Assembly: GCF_014764505.1 (NCBI RefSeq)
Contig: NZ_JACXWX010000050.1
Coordinates: 1-34,716, forward strand
DNA length: 34,716 nucleotides
Direction: 5' to 3'
DNA from: Phormidium tenue FACHB-886
Lineage (GTDB): Bacteria; Cyanobacteriota; Cyanobacteriia; Elainellales; Elainellaceae
Both the position numbers and the translations under genes were made by a program. This document shows positions 1 through 7,731 of the stretch, in pieces (positions within the stretch are counted from its first letter, which is position 1; each line of letters starts with the position of its first letter). The notes under the pieces are model-generated. The model made no database searches. It saw only the letters and a list, made by a program, of their open reading frames with translations, and was not told where the DNA came from.

Positions 1-259
1 TAATGCCGTAAAGTTTCTCTTTGAGTTTGTGACTCACCGACAAACCTTTGACTTTCCAAAGCTGTTTACCTATGGCTGTTTCTCACAACTCAAATAGGAT
101 TGCTATATACTTGGAGTTGATTTGAGTTTATATGTTTTCCAGGCACTAGAGTCGTCTCCCCAGCAAACGGGACAACTCCTAGTGTTTTTTATTACCTGAT
201 TTGAGTTGCTGTTCTAGACCACATTTAAGCAGCCAAGTTAGTTGGCATCCTCAGGCTTC

Positions 260-599
260 CTAATTGTCGCTTAATACTCCGGTTTCATCAATTAGCAGGA
301 TCATCGCTTGTTTCTCAGTCAGTTCCAAGATTAGATTTAAGCGACGCTGCCGCAAGCGACTCACCGACCAGGGAGACTCTGTTAACAAGTTGTGCAAGCC
401 TTGCTCATGGTCTAATCCAACAGATGAGCGCAATGGCTGGCAACGTTTTGCGTTTGAGATCTGAGATCATCCCGAGGTGCAGATATTTGAACGCTTCAAA
501 GCTTCGCACCTCGGGAAATAAGTCAGCATACAGTTGACAATACTCATCGACAAATCGCAGCGTTGGACGAGCTTCACGTGGCGTAACCATACCCTTCAA
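260..599 (-). pseudogene. IS701-family transposase, N-terminal remnant
   Basis: The first frame (599 down to 405) begins MVTPREARPTLRFVDEYCQL and runs through SFEAFKYLHLGMISDLKRK, which matches the start of cyanobacterial IS701-type DDE transposases. It ends at a stop after WIRP. One base shift resumes the same protein as GLDHEQGLHNLLTESPWSV, then LNLILELTEKQAMILLIDETG, which carries the first catalytic Asp (IDETG) of the DDE triad. It stops at 260-262. So the gene has one frameshift and has lost everything after the first Asp, and it cannot be active. I see no clear terminal inverted repeats. A distant derivative of another DDE family is possible but less likely. Confidence 0.8.
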
Positions 600-667
600 A
601 TTGGCAACAGGAACATCATCTCTATTCTAATTATTCCTTGTTTAAAGGATGGAAGAGGGATATCTAA

Positions 668-1558
668 TTAGACTTTCATAGCATTAATCAGCCATACCCC
701 TCGACCATCATCCTGGTCTGCTGTTTCAGTACTAACTGGTATCGACTTGGGATACCTGCCATATCCTGCTTCAACGTCTTGCGGCTCAACCACTTCTGCA
801 GCCCACCCATACCTTGCCAGCAGTCGTTTCGGATGATCGTCACCAAACTGCCAATGCCGTACTACTCTGCCTCGATCTGCTTTTCTCGCTCGCTGCCCAG
901 CCACAATTGAACCTACTTTGACCCCATCCATACCCAGGGCACTACCAGGAACGCTTAATTGGGAGAGGGTTTGGAGTAGCAAATGTACTTCTTTCTCCTG
1001 CAAATACATCACCACTCCTTCTACTAACCAAATGGTTGGCACTGTGGTCTGATACCCAGCATCTAGGATGGCTGCTGCCCATTTCGCATCCGGTGTAGCC
1101 AGATCTCCAGATACAGGTCGATAGGTGCAAGCTGGGGTAATGTCCTGCAAAACTTGTGCTTTGTACTGCAGCACTTCTGGGCAATCCACCTCATATACAG
1201 TTGTACCAGGTGCCCATGCCAGTCGATATGCTCTCGTGTCTAGTCCGGCTCCCAGGATAACTACTTGCTTATACTCAGCCTTAGCTAGCCTCGAGTTGAG
1301 GAGGTCATCCATAAATTTTGTGCGAACTGCAATATAGCGGGTTCGTTTGGTAATCACTTGCTCCAACGGAACGGCTTGAGCCTCAGCAACCTTGTTCCAA
1401 CGCGAAAGTAAGGCATCGACTTCATCTCCTGCCAGGGCAGCTGCATAAGGATCTTTGAACAAGGGAGAAGATTGGAGTTGCTCGATCGCCCGCTTAGCCG
1501 CAACAATTCGTGCGGTATAAGAAACTGGATCGGAGGACTGAAGCAGAGCGGGTTCCAT
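668..1558 (-). CDS. SAM-dependent methyltransferase, TIGR00027/leucine carboxyl methyltransferase-like
   Basis: The 296-residue protein has the layout of the TIGR00027 / PF04072 class I methyltransferases. The N-terminal helix block (residues 10-85) contains KRTRYIAVRTKFMDD. The SAM-binding motif GAGLDTRAYR is at about 103-112, followed by the acidic motif YEVDCPEV (122-129) that would hold the SAM ribose. The C-terminal half has WLVEGVVMYL, a family hallmark. Length is normal. These enzymes O-methylate small molecules or carboxylates and are mostly uncharacterised; the substrate here is unknown. The start ATG has only a weak GAAAG upstream. It is a single gene with remnants on one side. Confidence 0.87.
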   Translation of the reverse strand: MEPALLQSSDPVSYTARIVAAKRAIEQLQSSPLFKDPYAAALAGDEVDALLSRWNKVAEAQAVPLEQVITKRTRYIAVRTKFMDDLLNSRLAKAEYKQVVILGAGLDTRAYRLAWAPGTTVYEVDCPEVLQYKAQVLQDITPACTYRPVSGDLATPDAKWAAAILDAGYQTTVPTIWLVEGVVMYLQEKEVHLLLQTLSQLSVPGSALGMDGVKVGSIVAGQRARKADRGRVVRHWQFGDDHPKRLLARYGWAAEVVEPQDVEAGYGRYPKSIPVSTETADQDDGRGVWLINAMKV

Positions 1559-1736
1559 ACAATTCTTTCGGGCTGTTAGGACTCACCTGATCGTGCATCA
1601 AATGGCTACTTTATTGCAATTTTCAGGAATGGCTGATGGGACAATTGTTCCTATCGAAATGCCACAACTCCAAGTGCCACAACCAGTTCCTCTGGCTTTC
1701 ATGTCACCTAGATTGCACTTCCATACTGTCCTCAGA

Positions 1737-2102
1737 TCAACCCTGCCAAACCCAACTTAGCAAAAACAGAGCACCCAGGAAGGCTTCTGCCACCACACCG
1801 CTAATGTTTTTCACCGTGATGCTGCGGTCAAAAATGCTTGATAGTAACCGGACGATCGCCGCTCCCAAAGACGCCACTCCCAAAACTATAAAGGCATCAG
1901 CAGACTGCAACCAGAGGCAGGTGGCGCCCAACCCCAAGAAGAAACTACCCAATGTTGAGCGAATCTCAGAAATGCCTACCGGGGCGATCGGACCAAGACC
2001 GACAAAGGCAGCTATCGTTTTTGGAAAGAGCAATGCCGCTCCACCCACCAGCATTAGAAGTACTGCCGCTACGTTGGGAGCAAATTGAATCAAAGTTTCC
2101 AC
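1737..2102 (-). CDS. Small four-helix membrane protein, DUF4345-like
   Basis: A 121-residue hydrophobic protein starting from GTG (VETLIQFAP). Four membrane segments are visible at about residues 9-30, 45-65, 66-88 and 98-118. The pattern of a Gly/Arg-rich turn (SEIRSTLGSFFLGLGATCLWLQ) resembles DUF4345 membrane proteins. Function is unknown. No good ribosome binding site precedes the GTG, so the true start may be a few codons later. The stop lies 178 bp upstream of the methyltransferase start on the same strand, so the two could share a transcript, but nothing shows this. Confidence 0.6.
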   Translation of the reverse strand: METLIQFAPNVAAVLLMLVGGAALLFPKTIAAFVGLGPIAPVGISEIRSTLGSFFLGLGATCLWLQSADAFIVLGVASLGAAIVRLLSSIFDRSITVKNISGVVAEAFLGALFLLSWVWQG

Positions 2103-2200
2103 AGGTACAACAGAATGAGAACTATCTCTATTGGATTTATCTAAATTGGGATAGGCTACTGTCCATTGGTAGAAGTTCTCATTTTTCCTGCGTCTCTCTT

Positions 2201-2320
2201 ATGTTTCAGTCCGCCTGTTTTCAATTGGGAGTCGGCATCGTTGCCAGCATCCTGCTCATGCTCATGCTTTTCCAAAAGGTGATTCTGATTGAACTAAAAC
2301 GAACACTGGTTGCCCGATAA
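2201..2320 (+). other. Possible 39-residue single-span membrane peptide
   Basis: From ATG 2201 the frame reads MFQSACFQLG and then a strongly hydrophobic stretch VGIVASILLMLMLF, followed by a basic end (ELKRTLVAR). This could be a one-helix membrane peptide just upstream of alkC. There is no convincing ribosome binding site and no homologue that I recognise, so it may be chance. Confidence 0.2.
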
Positions 2321-2380
2321 GCGACTTCACGCTACAAGTTTAAACTCATAACTTTATTGGTCGCCTAAAAGGAGTTGTTT

Positions 2381-3535
2381 TTGGCTGAACCCCTTAAAAA
2401 CCAATTTGGAATTGAAATACCCCGAAAAATAGCTGCGATGATTTCTGGGGTAACGCCTAACTTTCCTACAGAAGCTTTTCTGAACGAGGTACTAGATGGA
2501 TATGACGACCTGAACTTGATGCCACGGGGATGGAAAATCGCGGAGGCACTCCATCATCATTTATCCAGCAAGTACGAAGAAGCTGCCAATATTCTGATTG
2601 CCTCATTGGGGCCGAAACTCGAAGGAACCACTGAGTTTGGAATGGCTCCCTTCTTATACCTTCCTTATGTTCTGTTCGTTGCCAAATACGGGCTGGAGCA
2701 TTTTGAGGTTTCGATGCAGGCTCAGTATGAATTAACACAACGATTTACCGCAGAGTTCAGTATTCGCCCATTTTTAGAACGATATCCCGATGCAACCCTG
2801 GCGCGTCTGCAAACATGGGCACAAGACCCCAGCGCTCATGTGCGCCGCTTAGTCTCCGAAGGGACTCGCCCCCGCTTGCCTTGGGCACCTCGTTTGCGAG
2901 AATTTCAGAACAATCCCTATCCCGTCCTGGAGTTGCTGGAACTGCTCAAAGATGATCCAGAACTCTATGTGCGCCGTTCTGTTGCCAATAATTTGAATGA
3001 CATCGGCAAGGATCATCCGTCATTACTAGTGGAAATCGCTCATCGCTGGTTGGTCAATGCAACAGATGAACGACGCTGGTTGATTCGCCACGCACTGCGA
3101 TCGGCTGTGAAGCGAGCTGACCCCGAAGCGATCGCCGCTCTGGGCTTTAGTGATGAGGTAACGGTATCGATTAACAAAGTCAGCATTACACCTCAGCAAG
3201 TCGTGATTGGGGGATCTGTTTCCATTGTCTTCGAAATCACAAACACCGCTTCTCAGCCTCAGCAACTTTTGATTGATCTTCGGATTCATTTTGTAAAGGC
3301 AAATGGCAAGATAAGCCCCAAGGTGTTCAAGTTAAAGACCGTTGAACTTGCACCCAGTGAAACGATACAACTCGGTAAATCAATTTCCCTGGCAGACATG
3401 ACAACCCGTAAACATTATGCTGGAACCCATCAAATAGAAATCTTATTGAATGGGCGAACGTTTCCTTTAGGTTCATTTGAATTAAGGAGGACAATGCCAC
3501 CTAACGATGCTCATGTCTTCAACGTTGAGATTTGA
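2381..3535 (+). CDS. AlkC-type DNA alkylation repair glycosylase
   Basis: About 384 residues. The N-terminal two thirds is an alpha-helical HEAT-like array: EIPRKIAAMI, then repeats such as RLQTWAQDPSAHVRRLVSEG, LLKDDPELYVRRSVANNLND and DERRWLIRHALRSAV. The last ~120 residues (from VTVSINKVSITPQQVVIGG) form a beta-rich Ig-like domain. This HEAT-plus-Ig architecture defines AlkC, a glycosylase that excises N3-methylated purines without base flipping, in contrast to AlkD, which lacks the Ig part. Start: AAAAGGAG at 2367-2374 is 6 bases before TTG 2381, giving MAEPLKNQFG, a typical AlkC beginning. TTG 2375 would overlap the ribosome binding site spacing. No adaptive-response regulator is adjacent. 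Confidence 0.85.
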   Translation: MAEPLKNQFGIEIPRKIAAMISGVTPNFPTEAFLNEVLDGYDDLNLMPRGWKIAEALHHHLSSKYEEAANILIASLGPKLEGTTEFGMAPFLYLPYVLFVAKYGLEHFEVSMQAQYELTQRFTAEFSIRPFLERYPDATLARLQTWAQDPSAHVRRLVSEGTRPRLPWAPRLREFQNNPYPVLELLELLKDDPELYVRRSVANNLNDIGKDHPSLLVEIAHRWLVNATDERRWLIRHALRSAVKRADPEAIAALGFSDEVTVSINKVSITPQQVVIGGSVSIVFEITNTASQPQQLLIDLRIHFVKANGKISPKVFKLKTVELAPSETIQLGKSISLADMTTRKHYAGTHQIEILLNGRTFPLGSFELRRTMPPNDAHVFNVEI

Positions 3536-3644
3536 CTGGCTTGTTTGCGATCAATCATCCCAACTTTGCAGTTTTGCAACGTTCTGCCAGCAAAGGAACA
3601 AAAGTACACTGCTGCACGACGTTACCACCAATTGAGGAGGAACC

Positions 3645-4004
3645 ATGAACAACACGACGTATCGATTTGCCGCTGGTGTCGCGATCACGGCAGCACTCAT
3701 TCTGGTCTGGCTCAGTCTCGGCGTCGGCATTATCGGAAGGGATGGTGACCCTGCCAACCTGATGTACTTCGGGGTGCTCGCCGTCGGGGTTATCGGCTCC
3801 CTCATGGCGCGTTTCCGACCCCGTGGAATGTCCCGTGCGCTGTTCGCCACAGCGCTTGCTCAGACGTCAGTCGGCACGATCGCGCTGACTGCCCAATTGG
3901 GCTACCCCTGGAGCGGACCGCTAGAGCTTACGGTTCTGAATGGATTCTTTATTGCACTGTTCGCCGGATCGGCATGGCTGTTCCGTCGTGCTGCGTATAG
4001 GTGA
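3645..4004 (+). CDS. Hypothetical four-helix membrane protein, GC-rich
   Basis: A 119-residue protein with four predicted membrane helices (about residues 7-29, 38-56, 64-86 and 94-114) and polar turns RDGDPANLMYFG and ARFRPRGMSR. A strong ribosome binding site, GAGGAGG, sits just before the ATG. Similar short proteins occur across proteobacteria and actinobacteria with no assigned function. The coding sequence is visibly richer in GC than its neighbours, with many C/G third positions (GTCGGGGTTATCGGC), and it has no HIP1 site, which suggests recent acquisition. No enzyme motif is visible. Confidence 0.75.
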   Translation: MNNTTYRFAAGVAITAALILVWLSLGVGIIGRDGDPANLMYFGVLAVGVIGSLMARFRPRGMSRALFATALAQTSVGTIALTAQLGYPWSGPLELTVLNGFFIALFAGSAWLFRRAAYR

Positions 4005-4046
4005 TCCGAACGAGACGGGACATGCGCCGACCGCTCACCTTGACCG

Positions 4047-4203
4047 TTAACTTTTCTCTTCCTCATCCTCTCCGATCGCTCTCAAATATGCCTCAGCTGT
4101 CGCCTGCTTAAAGACACCTTTGGTGTAACGTTGGAAGACGCGCTCGCTCTTAATCCCTATCTGAGGGCTTCCAGCAGGATGGAATGGCAGGAGCAGAAGC
4201 AGA
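4047..4203 (-). pseudogene. Unidentified C-terminal gene fragment
   Basis: Read on the minus strand, a frame ends at TAA 4047-4049 and includes PAGSPQIGIKSERVFQRY, TKGVFKQATAEAYLRAIG and a terminal EDEEEKS. The amphipathic, charged composition looks like real protein, but the frame is closed by a stop just upstream and has no start. I do not recognise the family. It is probably the tail of a deleted gene, and could also be chance. Confidence 0.3.
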
Positions 4204-4853
4204 AGTCAGTGGATAAGGCTTTCATGTCCCCAGTATTCTTTAAGGGGAGGAGAATCGAAAAGCCCTGTTGATAAGAGGTGCTTTGTTCCCTAAGTCCGAC
4301 TCAGCCCGAAATTGACCAAGCTGGCATGCAACCTCCAGCTCAACGTAAAACTCGTCGCGAAACTCAGCCTCGATTTAGGGCTGATGAGCGGAGCGGCTTC
4401 ACTTCCTAAACGTCATCGAGCATTGCTCCCTCCGCTGGTTCTCATCGTCTGCCCATTCTCATCAAACAGACCTGAAATAAAACCAGCTAGATGAAATCAA
4501 TAAGGGATTGAGCTTTGACTCATAATGCGAACGCCAAATGAATTGGAATCTGTCCTCCTAATTGAGAAACACGAATAAATTCCACAGGCATTAGCGTTTC
4601 AAAAAGGAGACCATCGATTTCCCTACCATTACCGTTGCTGGTTAGTTCTGAAGACGACAAGACTCACTATCTCTATAACTTCTAACGAGCGATCTTAGCA
4701 GCAAAATCAATGGGATGAATTCTCATGCCCAGGAACACAACTGACAAACCTATTACGCTCAATTAGCTGGAATAACCTAAATGGTAACAGCGTTGAGATA
4801 TTCTGTGAACCTGTTCGAGAGCCAGCTAGTGATTACCAAAGTAACGTTCTCTA

Positions 4854-4881
4854 AAATCTCTGCCTCACCCTAGAGAGATTT
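4854..4881 (-). terminator. Weak hairpin after the catalase-like gene
   Basis: AAATCTCT and AGAGATTT form an 8-bp stem 68-95 bases past the stop of the catalase-like gene. On the minus strand it is followed by only a short T run, so it is a weak factor-independent terminator at best. Confidence 0.3.
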
Positions 4882-4948
4882 CAGAGTTCTATAACAGTAA
4901 ATCGCACGTATCTTGAATGTGACCCGTGATGGTTTCACGACCGTGTTT

Positions 4949-6055
4949 CTAGTCAGGCATTTCCTGAATGCTGCGCGGTTCAATCTGCGGCTGCTGATTC
5001 ATCTCATGGCGATAACGGCTGGAGGCTTCATATACCTGCTTCCGAACTCGCTGAATCGAGCCCAGTGGTCGATGCGCCGCAATACAGTGCCAAGCATTGA
5101 ACGATAGCACTTCATCTACATAAACCCGACGCGCCGGACTAAACGCCTCCTGCACCGGAATCGTTATCTTGGCGATCGCCTGATAGGGACTTTCCTGCTC
5201 TGACCACTCAATCGAGGCATCCTCGATCGGCATCGTCTTCAAATCTGTGCAAAGCTGAGCCTGCAGCTCATACTCAGCCGCTTGCTGAGCGAAGAACTCG
5301 ACAATTAAATCGCGCAGAACAGAAGGGTCATCTGTTTTAACCGTTTTGCCCACCAGCGGCTGTAGAGTGTCTGATACAGGAACTGCTCTGAGTTTAGCGA
5401 TGTAGTCTCCATGGCGCAGGGCAGCAGTTGTGTAGTAGGTCTCTCCCAAAATGTGCGTTTCTGGGAGAGTGATACCCAAAGCGGTCGGGTAGAGGTCTAT
5501 CCCCACCTTCTCAGTGACTGCGTTCACGGTACGCAGGGCAGTCGTCAGCAGTTGTTGTGCTTCTTCAGGGGCGTTGACCACAACCTTTTCTTGGAGCAAC
5601 TGTTCATTGAGATAGCGAGCGACATTTCCCGCTGGAAAAACCGGACGGTTAATCATCAGAAAATCTTGGGTCAGCGCGTCTGGTTCAGTGCTAAACAGCT
5701 TAGGTCCTTCCACTCCAATCACCTTAATCGCCAGACCCCGGAATGAGGACATGCCATCCGGCATAATGTCACCGGGGGCAGTCGAGAAGCGAATCATTAC
5801 AGGATAAGTTCGAGGTTCACCAAACAAACCCTGTGCAAGCGGTGCAGGCAGGTTGTCGTAAATCTTCAGTTCTCCTTTGAGTCCACCATGTCCTTTCGCA
5901 TGGGCACCGCGCATAGCATGACGATGTTTGTCAAATACCTTTTGCCCCATTCGAGAAACCGAATTTAGGGTTTCTTGGATGATTCTATCCTCATCGGGTT
6001 GCTTTACTTCTACACTGTCCGAGTAGCGAACGTAGCGTTCTAGCGGATTCGGCAT
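4949..6055 (-). CDS. Catalase-related heme protein (y4iL-like)
   Basis: 368 residues, shorter than a monofunctional catalase (about 480 or more). The catalase core is recognisable. GAHAKGHGGLKGEL (50-63) carries the distal His of the VHAKG signature; RFSTAPGD (89-96) matches RFST; FRGLAIKV (105-112) and FLMINRPVF (132-140) align with the segments around the distal Asn. Near the end, R-x3-Y in VRKQVYEASSRYRH is the likely proximal heme-ligand Tyr region. This places it in the catalase-like y4iL group, which also includes allene-oxide-synthase-type enzymes. Substrate (H2O2 or organic/lipid peroxide) cannot be told from sequence. No signal peptide is seen, so it is cytosolic. The start follows AGGAG at good spacing. 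Confidence 0.82.
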   Translation of the reverse strand: MPNPLERYVRYSDSVEVKQPDEDRIIQETLNSVSRMGQKVFDKHRHAMRGAHAKGHGGLKGELKIYDNLPAPLAQGLFGEPRTYPVMIRFSTAPGDIMPDGMSSFRGLAIKVIGVEGPKLFSTEPDALTQDFLMINRPVFPAGNVARYLNEQLLQEKVVVNAPEEAQQLLTTALRTVNAVTEKVGIDLYPTALGITLPETHILGETYYTTAALRHGDYIAKLRAVPVSDTLQPLVGKTVKTDDPSVLRDLIVEFFAQQAAEYELQAQLCTDLKTMPIEDASIEWSEQESPYQAIAKITIPVQEAFSPARRVYVDEVLSFNAWHCIAAHRPLGSIQRVRKQVYEASSRYRHEMNQQPQIEPRSIQEMPD

Positions 6056-6186
6056 TAAGGCTCCTGGTCAACTTGGGAAGTCATTTGAGACAGTTGTAGT
6101 TTAACAACATAGAATTAAGTCTGCTTTCATGAGTCGCAATTTCTACAGCATTACGGGCAGCCTCAGCATCTGCGACACAACCTGGA

Positions 6187-6906
6187 TTAGAGTACTGGCT
6201 GTGGCAGAACTAAGCTAACTTGCCAATCATCATCCACCTTTAAGATATCAAGAACAGGCACAGTCTGAAGTAGCTCAGTCAATCTCATATCAGGGCATAC
6301 CCTTCGCATCACAGCCCGGATGGGTTGGTGATAATAATCGCCAAACTGGCGACTCAATTGCGCGACAGTGACAACTTTTTTCGGATTATTTGCCATCAAG
6401 CCCTTGAAAATCTCAATCAACGCTAGTTCCAAGTCATTGACTGAGTTGATTTTAGAAACCAAGCCAGGTTGATCTCCTGAGGAATCCTGAGATCGGCAGG
6501 ACGGGAACCGTTTATCACACATCTGATCCAACCGCTCCAGCAAACGCCCATCAACTTCCCACGGTTGCTTCACTTTATATCGAGTAGGTGAGGTCTGAAC
6601 GCGATGAAAACCAGGAACGACTGCCTCAAACAGAGCAATATAAAACGCTTGAGGAAGTTGAGTTCCGTAGATTGAAAAGCGCTTGCTCCCTTTGAGCAGG
6701 CTCCTCAAACCATCGCTATATCCTTGAACAAGTACCAGATATTCAAGTGACACTCCATACTTTGCCTCAAACATCTCAATGAGCCTGTTTATACTTAACC
6801 AAGGATGTCCGTTGTGTTGAGACTCAAAACTGATTAAGTGCTCTAGTTCTTCTAGTAGCTGTTCGAGCGATAAAGGCAAAGACGGATCTAGATTAGACTC
6901 ATCCAT
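6187..6906 (-). CDS. Hypothetical protein with two possible LOTUS/OST-HTH-like modules
   Basis: 239 residues, not matched to a named family. Two similar helical units can be read. The first (about 16-90) runs LEQLLEELEHLISF, then SINRLIEMFEAKYGVSLEYL, then GLRSLLKGSKRFSIYG. The second (about 155-232) runs LELALIEIFKGLMA, then VAQLSRQFGDYYHQPIRAVM, then LTELLQTVPVLDIL and a final strand. The order (long helix, xxLxxxF-x-YG-x-x, then L-x-x-LL with a beta strand) resembles the OST-HTH/LOTUS winged-helix fold known from RNA-binding proteins. This is my inference from pattern, not a motif match. A polar linker (residues 135-152) joins the units. No nuclease domain is fused. The start codon lacks a clear ribosome binding site. 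Confidence 0.6.
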   Translation of the reverse strand: MDESNLDPSLPLSLEQLLEELEHLISFESQHNGHPWLSINRLIEMFEAKYGVSLEYLVLVQGYSDGLRSLLKGSKRFSIYGTQLPQAFYIALFEAVVPGFHRVQTSPTRYKVKQPWEVDGRLLERLDQMCDKRFPSCRSQDSSGDQPGLVSKINSVNDLELALIEIFKGLMANNPKKVVTVAQLSRQFGDYYHQPIRAVMRRVCPDMRLTELLQTVPVLDILKVDDDWQVSLVLPQPVL

Positions 6907-7017
6907 TGGTTCACTGGCACCTAATTAAGCACGATAGTGAGATATCTACAGCCTTAATACTGAGTATTTCATATCGCTTTAGGTACGGCTCTCATCACCG
7001 AGAAAACCCTGATCTAG

Positions 7018-7281
7018 CTATTCTTCATCCGAATCCCCAGCATCGAAATTCGAGATATGGTGGGCAATAGCGTGATTACGTCGATCGAAATTTTGTCTCC
7101 AGTCAACAAGCGAGAACCCGGACTCACTGCATATCAGCGTAAGCGGCTGCAACTCCATAATGCGGGGGTTCATTTGCTGGAACTGGATTTACTGCGCGGG
7201 GAACCTGCCCATTTCATCATCCCCGGCTACCAGACGTTCCTTATCTCATATGCTGACGCGATCGTAATCAAATTTGGTTGA
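7018..7281 (+). pseudogene. DUF4058 protein remnant
   Basis: The frame contains IPSIEIRDMVGNSVITSIEI and LSPVNKREPGLTAYQRKRLQ, then NAGVHLLELDLLRGEP, the conserved core of cyanobacterial DUF4058 proteins. These are normally about 200-270 residues. Here the frame is closed by TAG at 7015-7017 and the N-terminal half is missing. The end (ISYADAIVIKFG) deviates from the family. ATG 7057 has no ribosome binding site. It is best read as an internal fragment of a dead gene. Confidence 0.75.
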
Positions 7282-7341
7282 GGTTTAGCCGATCGCCCTT
7301 CAGGATCAATTGCCGGTTCTTCCGATTCCCCAACAGGGTTA

Positions 7342-7371
7342 CTGACAAATTTTAGTTGAGATCGCTATAAT
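7342..7371 (+). promoter_or_regulatory. Candidate promoter for the T-box/ileS transcript
   Basis: CTGACA at 7342-7347 and a perfect TATAAT at 7366-7371 are separated by 18 bases. Transcription would begin near 7378-7380, about 20 bases before the T-box stem I begins. The match to a group 1 sigma factor promoter is good, but this is sequence inference only. Confidence 0.5.
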
Positions 7372-7621
7372 TGCCTCAAATTACATATTTCACTAAAGGC
7401 AATGAAGGGAACGAGTAGTTGCTGCGACGGTGCCGAGCGAGCCAGGGACGGTGTGAGCCTGGTCATACGACAGTAATGAAAATCCTCCCTGAGCCGCCCT
7501 CCGAAACAGGCTTCAACCTGTAGTAGACAGGGACGTGTTCTGCACGTTACAGCAGATCGCTCTTCCCGTTTGGGAGTAGCGTTTAAGGCTGAAGTCTCCA
7601 GACTTCGGCGAAATTGGGTGG

Positions 7622-7728
7622 TACCGCGCATACCTCAGCGCCCCAAGGTAGAGGGCAGACTTGGCAGTGATCAAGTCTGTTTGTCAATCCAGTGGCTTCG
7701 ACTTGGATAGCACTTTTGAGGCGCGGTA
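7622..7728 (+). promoter_or_regulatory. Predicted Shine-Dalgarno sequestrator of the T-box
   Basis: TACCGCGC (7622-7629) is exactly complementary to GCGCGGTA (7721-7728), and CTCA (7634-7637) to TGAG (7717-7720). The 12 pairs have a four-base bulge (ATAC). The downstream strand includes GAGG (7718-7721), the ribosome binding site of ileS. This helix uses the same UACC and GCGC bases as the tRNA-stabilised helix, so the two folds exclude each other. That points to control of translation rather than, or as well as, termination. Confidence 0.7.
7656..7679 (+). terminator. Hairpin between T-box core and ileS
   Basis: CAGACTTG and CAAGTCTG form a perfect 8-bp stem with an 8-base loop, followed by TTTGTC. 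The U tract is poor and the stem does not overlap the antiterminator strand, so it may simply fill the loop of the sequestrator. A weak attenuator is the alternative. Confidence 0.3.
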
Positions 7729-7731
7729 ACT

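Larger units (their letters stand above)
4005..4948. other. Long non-coding stretch with gene debris
   Basis: About 940 bp without an intact gene. It contains a short unidentified minus-strand frame (4047-4203) and a weak hairpin downstream of the catalase-like gene (4854-4881). The small plus-strand frame at 4312-4494 has no ribosome binding site or recognisable content. Otherwise I see nothing. Confidence 0.6.
7400..7731 (+). ncRNA. T-box riboswitch, tRNA-Ile responsive (AUC specifier)
   Basis: The leader holds the ordered parts of a canonical T-box. Stem I closes by AGGGA (7406-7410) with TCCCT (7486-7490). It contains GAGTAG (AGTA bulge motif, 7413-7418) and a distal hairpin CCAGG-GACGGTGTGAG-CCTGG. 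In the specifier loop GAAAATCC the codon ATC is at 7482-7484, directly before the closing helix: an isoleucine codon, matching the gene downstream. Further hairpins follow at 7506-7521, 7562-7581 and 7588-7610. The T-box core GGGTGGTACCGCG lies at 7616-7628. Its UGGU bulge (7619-7622) would pair with the ACCA end of tRNA-Ile, whose discriminator base is A. The antiterminator-type helix is TTGGG (7614-7618) with CCCAA (7642-7646) and GCGC (7626-7629) with GCGC (7638-7641). T-boxes are known mainly from Firmicutes and Actinobacteria. No coding frame in this stretch is credible. Confidence 0.93.

Noticed and set aside
2114-2183. 10-bp inverted repeat AATGAGAACT / AGTTCTCATT upstream of alkC
   Set aside because: The 50-base spacer and lack of a clear T tract or dimeric operator shape make it weak; could be chance.
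1952-2320. 122-codon plus-strand frame overlapping the small membrane protein gene
   Set aside because: The first half is antisense to the better-supported minus-strand gene. Only the last 39 codons were kept as a doubtful peptide.
7365-7631. 88-codon minus-strand frame upstream of ileS
   Set aside because: It is antisense to the T-box leader, and its sequence is fully explained by RNA structure motifs; no family and no ribosome binding site.
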